The notes below the pieces were generated by a model. The model made no database searches. It had not been told where the DNA came from and worked only from the letters and a program-made list of their open reading frames with translations. Position numbers and translations under genes: made by a program. Shown here in pieces: positions 14,691-27,800 of a stretch of 64,000 bases of DNA; the first letter of the stretch is position 1; each line of letters opens with the position of its first letter. This DNA comes from Onchocerca volvulus (taxonomy: Eukaryota; Nematoda; Chromadorea; Rhabditida; Onchocercidae): NCBI GenBank assembly GCA_000499405.2, contig HG738140.1:9017560-9081559 (forward strand), read 5' to 3'.

Positions 14691-17600
14691 TTAAAATCGT
14701 TCAATAAATGTTGATTTTTCGATAGATTTCGTCTGTTTCGTTTTAGAAATTGTAACTGATTTTTCATCTCCATTATTGTAACTGATTTTTCGCCGTATGG
14801 GAAAGGATTTTTTTTGCTTGTCAATACCAGAATTTTTTCGAGATAAATCGTTAATTATTGTAATATCGGCAGGAACTGTAAGAGCCTCCTTTTTCTCATA
14901 GTCATAATTTACAGAGTCATCGGATGGAAAACTATGAGAATCACTGCTTATTTTTCTTTTCCAGTCTAAATAAGTTATCATCGTAGTTAGACTTCCTGTT
15001 CCTGAAAATTTCAAATTACGGTCTTTGTTAATTCTGATAATAAATTTATAATCAATTTACAATTATGATATAGTAAACATTTTATTGTATACTAGCTAGA
15101 CCCGTCCACAATTCGTGTAGTCTTCTTCCGCTAGTCTATAAAAATAAAAATGCAATGTTCGTTCGCTAAAAATCTTAAATGTCTGAAAGTTTTTAAATAC
15201 GCGCCTTATCTATATCTAAACACTTGCCTATTCAAGTGCAACGCTGTATGAAAATTTCAAAACCAATTGGTGGAGAACATGAAATGTTGTGTGGTAAGTA
15301 AAACATTTACATTTTTATTTATATAAATAATATCTTCCACCACTGTATCCACCTTTTATGACAGAATAAGTGCTATTATGCCTTGCTTATCATTAACGAT
15401 CTGTTTACTGAGACATCTTGTATAGGTATAATGCTGCGAATGTGTATGTCATCCAAAAATCTTTTGATGATTCAAATATTTTCAATTTTAAAAAGAAAGC
15501 AGAAGAGACGTTATCAATAAGTGATAAAGAATCAAATCTTACCATCCATCTGTGCCGATATTTTCTCTTTTCCCAAATTTGTGATTCCTGCGGGCGGCTG
15601 TGAAGATGCACGAGATAAATCATTATTCTTCATCATATCAATGAGCTTTTGACGACTGCTAAGTATACTTGGCGTACTGGCAGGATCGACGTGTGATGAG
15701 CAGCAAATATTCACTCGTAAGAAACGCAGTAACGTCAAACGTACTTTGTCATTGAGAATAATATGGATAATGAATATAAACACGCCCTGAAGATTTAGCT
15801 TAATGAGAATGAATCTTTTTTTTTTTTTAATTTAGAAATATTTACACGATGATTCGAATAGCTTTCTCAATAAATACTGTGGAGTTTTGTCGACTTTGAT
15901 GAAGGATAACTGTTCTTGTTCGATAAAAATACAAAGTTTCATTTAAATCCTAATCATAAATTTTACATTATAATGCTGTATATTCCATGACGCTAAAAGT
16001 TTTGCTGTTACCAGAAGCAACTGGAAAAAGAACTGTTAGAAAAAAAAAACGCATAAATTGGCCTGAACGCTCATATTAATCGATTCTAAACAATCCTTTA
16101 AAGTAGATTTATGAGAAATTTGAACAGAGTCAGATCGTTAAAGACGGAAAATTGTGAAGATTATAACTTGAATGATATATATTTATATTGTGGAGAACCA
16201 GATGATTAATATCTGCAACTGCTAAAAAAAAGAATATGCGATAAATAAGAAAAACGAACTTGCAAGCAGTTGAGCACTGTGAAAATATATGCAAAAACAG
16301 TGCGAGCTTCCTGGATGATCATTAGATAACCGAATATCCAAGTGATACCAAGTAAACATAAAAGTGTTGCGGAACCTTTCAACCAGCCTAACATCTGTTC
16401 CGTACGGGTTCGATGACGGTTGGGTACCGAAAGTACCACTCGCAATGCAACACCAAGAAATATTATATTGGACTGCAAATTACTTCAGTTCTGATTTAAA
16501 ATTTAAATGAAATTAATATCAATGTGATAAGCGAGTTTTCATCTACTCGTCAAGATTTTATAATTCAGCAAGCTATAATGAAGTTTTTGACAATGAGTGT
16601 ATTTTTTATAGTATATCAAATATTTAAGTTTTGATTTTCAATGGTCAAAAGAAATGGTCTTATTATGAATTTAAATAAAAATGATTTTCGGTACGAACTA
16701 TGATAACAACTGCAATTGGTCCAGCAAAAGCCCATATTGTTGATGTTTCTACATTCAACCAGCAACTATAATATAAAATCAAATAAATTCTTCAAACTTT
16801 TAGAAATGTTTTTTGATTAAAAATAAAGATATTTTCAGATGGAATTCTAGAAAAAATGAAAGTAGTTTTTGATAACGAGTGGATTTTTTTTCACTTTTTT
16901 TTTTTTTTGGATTTTTTAGGAAGTTTCTTCAGATTCTATATCATGAACTAAACATATTTAACTTACTATTGATCGGTGCTATAATTTGACCAAGATATTC
17001 CGGCAGTGACAGCAACAATAACAGCTGGGAGACCATAGGCAAACAAGTAGTAGAGGATTGTTTTTCCTTCATCAGTTTCGAAGACCTCAGAAATTACAAA
17101 CACAAAGATCATATGCAAATATTGTCTGATATATGCTGAAGATTCTCTTTTCTCTTATATTAACTACTAATTTTTCCTTTTTCTAACTCAAACATTCGAT
17201 GAAATTGTTTACAAATTACATACAAAATGATAAACATGTATCAAATAAATGGAATTAATTAATGACAAATTACCTGTACAAGCATCAGGTAAAGCTGATA
17301 ACCTTCCAGTAACATCCAGCAAAATGCCGCAAGAAAGAGATAATGAAGTGCGACAGCAACTGCACGACATATCATTTTATTTCCAGTCCTATCGATGCCA
17401 ATTACAAAAACTAATTCGGCTAACAGTAAACAGAAGCATAAATTACGATGGATCATGTGACGAACACTCCATAAAGATCTAAACCAAAGCGATTTTGTGA
17501 TTTAGCTTAATCGATTATTTATCTGAATTCAATCAGATTTTACTTAAAATTAAAGCTCAATTTCGATGCATCTAACCCTTAATTGCATTTTTACTCAATG

Positions 17601-20600
17601 ATTTATTGCATTTATATTTTCGCTAGGTAAAGAAAGAAACTTACCGTGCTATTTTCATCATCACTTAATATCATTTCGACTGTACATAAAAATATTTATG
17701 TCCAGAAGAACTTGAAGTGATTTTAATCTTCCATATATCTCATCCTAAAATCTCAGTTATAATCTACACAATCATTTTTCTTAAACTTAAGAAATCCTGA
17801 CCTGAAGCATGTAAAAACGAGTAAAGCAAGGAAGAGACATATAATCGAAAATATACAACCGATAATGGTAATCAGATTTAATACTTGATTAACGACTGAT
17901 TTTTCATCACGATCGTAAAATCCAGTTATGTCCATCAAAATGGCAAAACTAAAATAATGAGAAACTTTACATTAAAACTAAAATGATCATTTTAACTATT
18001 GAATTGGAAAAGAATCATATGATAAAGAATCATGGCCAGAGCAAATTGAAGATCTCATAACGAAGATAATAAATCAATTTTTTCATCAAAATTTGAATAA
18101 TTCGAAAAAAAAACCTAGTTAAGTGTGTACAAGAGCATTCAGTTGTATCATTCATTGTGCGCAATATTTTGCAGCCTTCTTGGTTCCAAGTTTTGAAATG
18201 TTAATATAATTTCATTTAAAATAATTATTTTTAAAGCAAATTCTTATTAGTTTAATCGGAAATAACTTGAAGGAAACGAAATTTGGTATACAAATAAACA
18301 GCTTCCAAAATGTGTCATGTGAAAAATAAAAATCATTAGTAGTCAGAACTAACAACACCATCAATATTCACTTCTTGGAAGTGTCCCAAAAAACGCATCG
18401 TGGATTCTCCACTCTGCTAGTTCTGATATGATAAAATTTGAAAGTAACTGGATAATCATCTGGCAAAGGAATGGAATTTGTCGGATCGTTTACACTAGCC
18501 CCTGGAATAAATGTCTTATGTATTTCAGTTTCTGATTTCCAAAATATAATCTCATCCTCTCAGAATCAATCGCAAAAATTTTAAGTACGGAATAGATAAA
18601 TATCGCATAATTCATTAAATCGATCAGGATAAATTACTTATTTCAAAGTGATTAACTTGAACTGACATAAATAACTACGATTTAAATGAAGAAGAATATC
18701 AAACAGTATTATACTGTTCAACAACATATGTTTAATTAATTTCATCTCAGAAAATGCACAGAATTGCTTTTGATTTCAGTCAGGAGGATTATTGGCAGAA
18801 GTAAAATTTTACGAAAAATTCTATGAAAAATTTTCTATACATAAAGATAGTTTTCAAAAATAATGACTAATTAGGGAATGCTTCGGGGACATATAAATTT
18901 TGAAACATAATAATTAGAAGATAGTTTGCAATATATTAATGATTACATAACGCACAAAAATTGAGATATTTAAATCGAATTATATAAATTTATCATATAT
19001 GTCATGAGAGCCAGTCAATCTCGCATACGCAGATTCTAATGATAAAAACATGTGGAGATTTTTTGACTAAATTAAAGGTACTATTTTTTCGGAGATTCTG
19101 ATATATTAAATAAATTTTTATTGAATATCATTGAAAGTTCAATTGAATTTCTTCGAAATTTTAATTGCATGACTTTGAAAAAAAAATTGTTAAAAAGTTC
19201 AAAGAAATACCAATAACAAGACTGTTGACAATGGTAGTTTTATTTGTATACAATAATGCTCCCACTGATTTGAATAAATAATAAGCAAGAAGAAGCGGAC
19301 TTTCACTCAATGGTGTAAGTCGTGATCGCTGCAAAGTTCCATGTAATTTATAAAAAAGTTTAAAATGCTTCCTTTAAAAAATGATTTTATTAAGAAGTAG
19401 TACTTTAAGATGGGATTTTACCGGATTAGATTGGCTTTAAAATCATTGTGTAATAGCACTAACAGGCTGTGCGAAAGGAGCAGAATCATTATATGTAGAT
19501 AGAAGAACTGCGATCTCAGCTGATCGTTCTAAAATTATTATTGCTTGAAATTTCAATGGAAGGAGAAGAGAAGAAAACTCCACAAAAAATCCATTTTGTG
19601 ATTAAATTCATTTTGGGATATAAGAAAAAAGCATAAAAATTCAAAAACGAACAAACAGAAAGATGACATCATCAGTATTTAAATCTAACACAGCAATCAT
19701 ATTTTTTCGTTTTATCGTTTATCTATGATTTTTCTTTTTACTTATAAAACAAAAAGGGACTTAATTACCGTACTGTAAAAATTATAAAATGCCATACTTA
19801 AATTTTGTAAGAAGCAGTGAACATACGGAGTACTTTTAATGGAGGCATTAGGAGCATTGGCGACTGCGCGAAGTTGAAAGTGACATTTCCACTGGACTCG
19901 TTAAAAGCAGCATTAGTAATAGAATTTGTAAAAGATACAGTATCAGATCTGCGAATTAATCTTGACTTGCCATTGTCATGAACTACTGCAGGAATCGGTT
20001 TTTTCACTTGCACTTCAAAAGCTGTAAATAAGTCATTTTTATTCATAAAAATTTAATTACTTGAAAGGTATCTCGAGCTTAAGCATTCTTTTAAAAATTC
20101 CAAAAATCACAAACTATCAACTTCAAAGCAAATTCGAAAGAAGTGAGACAAATGTACTCCAAGTTAATCCCATGTAGAATTCTGAATTACTACTTGCAAA
20201 TTGCTTCAGATTTTGAATGTAAAAAAGTGTGCATGCAGTAAAATCATTTTTGTCGTAATAACTTACCCCAATTGCTGTATTCAATTTTTTTCTGCTTATC
20301 AATGATAAACTCAGCCATCAATGCAGCACTGCGTTCCAATAATGATATCAATGAAGATATCTTCGATATTCGAACATCGTCCGGTAAAGTCGACCACACT
20401 GTTATCGCATAATCACTCAGCAATTCATTACCTGCTTCACCGTACATCTGCCATAATACTTCATTTAAATAAGTATTTATTACTCTTAAATAAGTTCAAA
20501 AAGCACCTTTTTTTGAATAGTAATAAAAAATTGCACTTTTAATGTTAAAATTGTTGACTTCCAAGAAAAACCTCTGTGAATTCGATGACTTTTTCGTTTC

Positions 20601-21849
20601 GTTCTTCTCTATCATCTAATACTGCATACTGTATTTCTGCTAATGACAGTAGTTTTTCGCCAAATTCGATACTACCCAATATGTCACCACCAAATAATCT
20701 AAGAAATATACATTTTCAAGAAAAATGTAAAATGGCAAAACAAAAGTCAGATTATCAAAAATCAGACTTTGAAAAATAGAAAAATCAGATTATCTAAACA
20801 GAAATTAGATTATCTAAACAATCAATCTCAAAATAGTAACATTTAAAAAATTGAAAGTAATTTAAATTTTCAGAAAATAAGATAAAAATTTCATAGAAAT
20901 TCACAAACTATCATTAAAACTAACTCTTAAGAAGGTAAAAAAGAGAAAAGTAACATTTGTTTAGTTGAATTTTGCAGAAATTGAGCCCATTCTCGACTGA
21001 CATATTCCGCAAGTTCGTCACTGTCTATTAGTTGATTTAATAATTCGATCCATTTATGAGTACAATTTATTGTGCTCGGTTTTCCTTCCCATTCGCTCGA
21101 TTCACAACTACATTTTTGTGTTGCTGCACCTTTAAAGAATGATTTCAAATTGAAAGAACATAATAATTATTTTTATAAAAAATTGAAAACGCGTTCTTGA
21201 CGGAATTCGATATTACGTAAAATCTTACTGACAAACTTTTTAATGTGAAAAGCATTATAAGCAAATTAAAAGAATGATATTTGTAAATACATAATGTAGT
21301 AATTGTTTACCGACGATATTTTCTGAATCTGGACATGGTATTTTAGTTTCAGTACAAGCCAACGTACGTGGAACAGTAACTCCGTTCCACTCGTATTCCT
21401 CGCAGAATGAATGCTTCGTACGGAGAGTTGTTTCATCGTCACTGAAAACAAATTTCTTGTTCATTGATATGGAACGAAATTATTCCTTAAAAATAAACAA
21501 TGACTTGCTTTGATTTATGGCCTGCAAATTTATATGATTAATTTGTTCCTAATCATATGTTCGAAAGATAATGTAATAATAAACTTTGAACTTTTCACAG
21601 TATCACGGTACTGTAATATTACCATAGACTATAGCGGTACCGTAGTGTTGCTTGCTATAGACTCACTATCTATGAATCAACCGCTCTTAGCCTCAGTTTG
21701 CAGAGGAAGTTTTAAATTCCTCTCTTCTGAAAGCCTCGTTTAACCTAACTTGAATTGAAATGACGCAATCAATAGGCATATTTTCAACAGCTAAATTAAT
21801 GACGAGATAGAAATACCTGCTTTGTATATCAGCAGATTTGAAAGTACCA
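14691..21849 (-). other. lat-2: Signalling half of the latrophilin: HRM, GAIN/GPS, 7TM and tail
   Basis: The HRM starts at 21441 (FCEEYEWNGVTVPRTLAC, IPCPDS) and runs into INCTHKWIELLN. The GAIN domain follows with LFGGDILGSIEFGEKLL, as in vertebrate latrophilins, then NSLVIGASVND. The GPS reads NPRCVFWD, TWNQEGCK, ECSCTHLTSFAILM; the HL/T autoproteolysis site is intact. TM1 is in exon 17948 and TM2-3 in 17478 (RNLCFCLLLAELVFVIGID, with MLVQ at the end). TM4 is in 17085 (YGLPAVIVAVTAG), ECL2/TM5 in 16765 (CWLNVETSTIWAFAGP), TM5-7 in 16472 (LLCLLGITWIFGYL), and the TM7 end in 15786 (GVFIFIIHIIL). The last exon encodes a short Ser/Lys-rich tail starting TGSLTTMITYLDWKRK and ends at 14691. This half is nearly textbook apart from one splice acceptor at 18192. 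Confidence 0.93.
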
Positions 21850-24800
21850 CTGTAAACAGAAAAACAGAAGAACAGAAGTAGTAGAAGAATCACAAAAACC
21901 ATCCTACTGAATAATTACATAAAATAAGCGAAGATATTCAGTCAATAAATTTAGAATTCATCAAAACATTCACAGATTTTGATCGGGTAAAACAAACAAT
22001 AATTTCTTCATTCTTGCAGCTTAAAGCATAATTATTGTTGAAGAAACTTTTCAAAAAAAGCAGAATGTAAGTTTTATGTCCAAAAATCCTTGATTTTCAA
22101 TGGAAAAATAAATATTCATCCATGTTTGTTCTTATCAGTTTACGTAATTATCAGGGTAACAAGTTGAATAATGGTTCCTCATATTTTAATGAAGATCTCA
22201 GCAATAGCACAGTTTGGTAAAGTAAAGGTCGAATTCTGGGAAGTTTACTTAAGGTCAGTACGAATTGAACAGCAATGAGAGAAGTGTAATATCATCTACT
22301 GGAAAATGAAGGGCGGAGGATTAAAGAAAAACTGGTTTTCATCAGTGTTCGCCATTAAAACATCTCAGTTAAAATTTCTGTGCCACATAAATATGAATCA
22401 TTGCAGAAAATATCAATTGAGTAACAAACAAATTTTTCGAATATTAAATAAATCTTTGATACTTTCTGTAGAAACTTGGAATATCAACTACTATTTGTTT
22501 AATTTTTTGGCTTAAATTAATTATCTAAAATGCTTTTCCTGTTCAGTCAGTCTGCATTTTTGTTTCCCTGTTTATTGTTGGGGCAAATTTTTGTGACTCT
22601 CAGAAATTCCTCCAAAAAATCTCGTATTCTTTGTTATTTTGTAGTTTAGGCTTCCTGACATTCAATTCCATCTAGAAAGCATAACTGTACTTGACAGTCT
22701 TTCCTTCCTTGAGAATTTCATATATTTATCCCAACGATGAATGGGAAACAAAAATCCAACTGAACAGTATGATGTACGTAGCATAAGTCAGACAGAAACA
22801 GCCAGATAATTCAATTAATTTAAGCCAAGGAATTAAGCAAATAAAAATTGATATTTTGATTTCCTACAAGTGTCAAAAATATGGTATGTTTGTGAAACAA
22901 AAAGCTAATTCTCTTCAAATTGGAGAAATTTCCACTGTTTTATCTCAAATTTATTTAAATAACTAGGACACATTTAAATTTAAAAATTCGAATAAATTTG
23001 ATGATGGTTAAAATATATTAATTTTAACTTAAATGAACACTTTTCTTTTTTTAAAATAAAAGTTTATGTCTAAAATTTCCTGTTCGCGAATAAAATCAAG
23101 ATGAAATGAAGACATGAAAAGTGAAATAGCAAAAAGAAGAATCTACTCATATCGAAGATTCTAAAAAATATTTTTTCTCACAGAATCCATCGTAAGACAA
23201 AGAACAGAGATTTTTTGATGAAAAAAAATTTTTTTTTTTCGAAATTTAATAAGTGATTCTATTGACTTCAGTAGTAGGCAAACTTTAATAATCATAATAA
23301 ATATTAGATAAATGCAATGAAATAATTAGAAAAAAAGGTCGAATTTGAATTGATAAAAAATCGTCCGAATTTTGAAAACTATGACTAATATTTCTTTAAC
23401 TCAATGTTGCATATTAAATCCCTTTGAAGTAAATGGTACCTGTGGTACCTGTCATGCAAACCTTTCATCATTCGACAATCCACCGGAAATAGTATGCTGC
23501 ATCATAAACTTATCGTATATTTCAATGCGTTTAAAATTGGTAACTTCAGGTGCAAATTGACAAATCCATTGCTGAGTGCTATTACAACTTTCCTGATTCC
23601 AGTAAGCTTTTCCACTCGTTATATAATAGCATTCACAGAGCAAACTGTCTTTTTGGCTGAAAATTGGCACAAGAAAGAACGAATCTTCATTGTAAAGTAT
23701 TTAGTAATTATTAAACTTAAATTGAAAATTAGTTCGTTAAAGGAAATATAATGATAATAGGAAACGAAGAGGATAAAGGAAGAAGGTAATATTTTTCGAA
23801 TTAATTACAGGAACAAGCACTTAAAATTCAATGAATTCAATAGCTTACGGTATTCTTCGAATTTCTTTAGAACACTAGATATATTTAAAAGTTATGGAAA
23901 GATACCTTCCAGGTCGACCCATCCAATAGCAAGCATTTCTATCATTACAGGTTGGTTTTCGTACAGTTGTAGCAATTTCGTTTTGTGCTATTTGATCAAC
24001 CGAAAAAGCCAATTGTCCACCCTAAAATGTAAGTGAATTTGAGAAAATAAATAGTTGAACAGGATATTGAATTCACAGACAGTGCCCAATCGATATTTCA
24101 AAAATTTGAAATAAAAGCATGATGAATCCAGAGAAATCATTTCAGTTCTTAATTGAAATAAAAATAAAATTCACAGATTTTTTGGGAAATTTTGTCGTAC
24201 AGTTTCGAAAATATTTATTGCTGTTTCGGAATTCGTTTCAAAATTTCTATCTTAATTTGACTAACTATAAAATGACTATTACTTTTTTACGGCATTTTAT
24301 TTGTGCATTGTAGAATGAAAGTGGTTCTTCAGATGTATATGGAATATAACATCGGTTATTCTCATAAACTGCATTCGGAGGGCATTTGGTCATTGGCTCT
24401 AGAAATATTTGATGAAAACGTGGACGGAATATGTGAATTTATAGTTCAAAAAAATATAAGTTTTAGATTTCTACCAAGTTTTCAGTAATAACAGAAATTA
24501 TAAACAAACTAAACAAGCATCGCATTCGATACTGCAAAGTGACAGGTGTTGTAGGTAGACATGGATTGTCTGGAAACAATGACTGAAAATTTTTAATTCG
24601 GCAATGAGTGTGACCTTGACACCTGGAAAAATGTGACCTTTTAATAGTAATAGACTTGAAATTAAAAGAAGAAAGTCAAAAAATAAGCTAACATGGTAAT
24701 CATTGTTTGTAGACTGGACGGATGCACACATTCTTCCCAATATGTGACATTTAGTTCCAGTGGTGCAGAAATTAAGCATAGTTGGTTGGACGTCTAAATA

Positions 24801-27800
24801 ATAAAGAAAGAATAATTCAAGGTAAACAAACACAATTCATCCTTTAAATGCTTTCTGTTAATTGTATCATAGCCGAGAAACTTTTGACGCAAAAACCATA
24901 AAAGAATTGCCATCTTCATCTTTCAGATTTTTTTTTTGTGCTCTTTGGAAAAGAAATTTCTCTTTCAAATTTTTTATTTTCTTTTCTTTTTGTTTTCTTT
25001 CAAGAGCCGAAAGGCAAATATTTCTTAAAATGATGTAATGTTCCACCCTTTTGCATGGAAAAGAATTTTATCATCAATGTTTTAACTGTTATAGATCTTT
25101 TCCTGATAAATTTTGTTTCTTTTCCTTTTTATTTGCTATCTTTGAAGTGAATTTGTTTATAATTTTGCACAAACATTTGCAACCAACACTGAAAGTTTTC
25201 CTTATTCTCATTGAATTAAAAAAAAAATTTCTTTTCAGTACGTAATTCGTCCGAACAAAAAAATATCATTTCCATTACTAATGCAAATTTTAATTTTTAG
25301 ATGTTCACAGTATAAAAACACAATCAAAAATATGAGATGCCGACTTTCTGGAATTATTCCTGGAAATATATTGGTGTCCCGAACTATTCCTGAATTTTTT
25401 CTTGAATTATTTTAATAAATATAACAAAAGAAGTTTTTTATGTGAACGAACTCCAATATTTCCATATGCAGCAAAATCAACATATACTGAGCTTCCATTG
25501 GGACATGAAAATTCGAATTCATTACTAGCACAGGCAATACCTTGTGATTCCATTGTTATGCCTTAAAAAATTTCTCATGAAATTTGAATAAGAAAAGTGA
25601 ACAGAAATTTTGATTACAAATTCCAATTAATTATATATATCTACTGGAAAACTAAATGATTACGAACAGAAGCACAAAGGTTCTTTTGATCACTACTTAA
25701 ACAAGTATCCTAAAATTTATATAAAATTCAGCAAAATTTCTAGAATAGATTGATACAAGTTCAGTTGCGCAATCAGTTAGCTTCACAATTACTTAATGAA
25801 TAAACATTATTAGAACTGAATACCGAATTCGCTGACTGACGACGACTGATCGCAAAAACTGCCACGATAACCATTATTACACATGCATTGCACATTTTCT
25901 AACTCATCCATTTCTGAAATTGTCGCTTTTGCATTTTTTTAAGCTTTAAATTGCATTAGATTTGATTTTGGTTTCCTAATTAAATTATTCAATTTGCTCG
26001 AACTATATGATCAATATACAGTTCTAAGAAATATGGATAAAATAGCTGAAGGCAAGAGAGAAAAGGAACGAGGATTATCCTTACCTACAGGTCGACTGCA
26101 AAAGAAATAATTATTATCGGAGCAGTTGGTGAGAATCCATTCACGGAACATCGACTGAGAATCAATTTCGATACACTCTTGAAATATGAAACATGACTCA
26201 ATATGGAAGAGACAAAATTCTTCGGAAAAAATCATGGATAAGTTAAAAGATAGTACCATTAGCCATTTGTGGTTGACCATTTTGCCAAAAATTGATTTCA
26301 TTTGTATAATTATTTCGTGTCCAAACATAAACTTGCTCACTACCATTCAACACCACATGACCGGCAGTCCAAACAGTAACATTATGTACTATAATGAAAC
26401 CAACTTCTATAATTTTGCTTTTCTAATAAAAACAAGTTAAAAAAAAAGAAAAAAAGATCGATTCGGTAGGTGAGATTCAAAACTGATAATAAAACAGAAT
26501 AGCAAAGAATTCAGCATATATCGAAGAAAGTAAAATTTTCTTCTGACAGATTTAAGTCATGTAAAAAAGACATAAATGACTGTCCTCTGTTTATTCTAAA
26601 AGAGACTTTTTGCTTGCATCTTTTATTTGCTCAACAATATCGGAAATTCATTTACAAGACTTACCTTCATACCTCATATTAGTACCTTGAAATCTCATAT
26701 CATAACAATTCAAAAGTGCTGGCAAAAATTAAATACTAATTGTATTTGAGAGTAGAGATGACATTCATGAAGGACAAATATTCTATGAAAAATTTAATGA
26801 TGCAAAAATGATGCGTTAGTTCGAAATCAAATTAAGCATGACTTATTGCGAGTAGAGAAATACTTCGAGAATGAAAAGTCAAATCACTCGGATTCGAGAA
26901 TCGAACTTAAGTCTTCTACTTAACAAGAGACAAGCAATAAATCCCGAATTAATTAAATAGGAAAATAATGAAGATATTGAGTATATGTATTTGTAGTTAT
27001 ACTAATCAGAAAGTCAGTAAATCAGGAAAATAATATTAACAGAGATTTATAAAGATTTGAAACTTTTAAACTTTGTAGCGTTACCTTGATGCAAATTTTA
27101 ATTGAATGCGTGAAGCATAATAAACAAAATTTGTCCGAGTCAATCACGAGAGAATATCTATCGAATTTTGTTCATCTATTTATCAAATTTTACCAGATTT
27201 CTATACTGTAATTCACTATCAAGAACGACAATTTAGTCAGGTGTAAATTGAACGAAAATATGCTATCATTTACCAAACCTAGATCTTTTAAGAAGTTTAA
27301 AAAGTTACACGTTAACAAAGTCGAAAAATTTGAAGAAATTTTTGAAAATTCTTTTGCATATTATATTTGGCAGCAAGAATTTTCGAAAATGACAGGAAGT
27401 GAGATTCCTGATTTTCTATTTTGACAATAAAAAAAAAGCGAACCTAAAATATCTGTTTTCAAGCTTGATTGCAAATAAGCCGACACAAATATTTGTTGAA
27501 ATTCGTTTTCAATTGCCACTAAACTGCCTGTAGTTTGATTTTAACGCTAATTAAAACCTTCTGTTGATAATCATTTTGTCTGGAGATCATAAATAATCAA
27601 ACAATAAACAAATGGATATTGTTGAACGATATTTTGATTCACTATTACGTAAACAATGAAAAACATATCCACGTAATAATGAACCAAAGATGATTTAACA
27701 GCACCAGTCTTTATAAATAAAAATGTAAATGCTATCTATTACCCCGAACGGATCTCCGGAAGTTTCCCACCGATTCTTTTCAAATTTTGACACAACCTTG

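Noticed and set aside
26875..26935. tRNA-like B-box (GTTCGATTC on the minus strand)
   Set aside because: No A-box, acceptor stem or cloverleaf can be formed; the motif is a small hairpin TTCGA-GAA-TCGAA.
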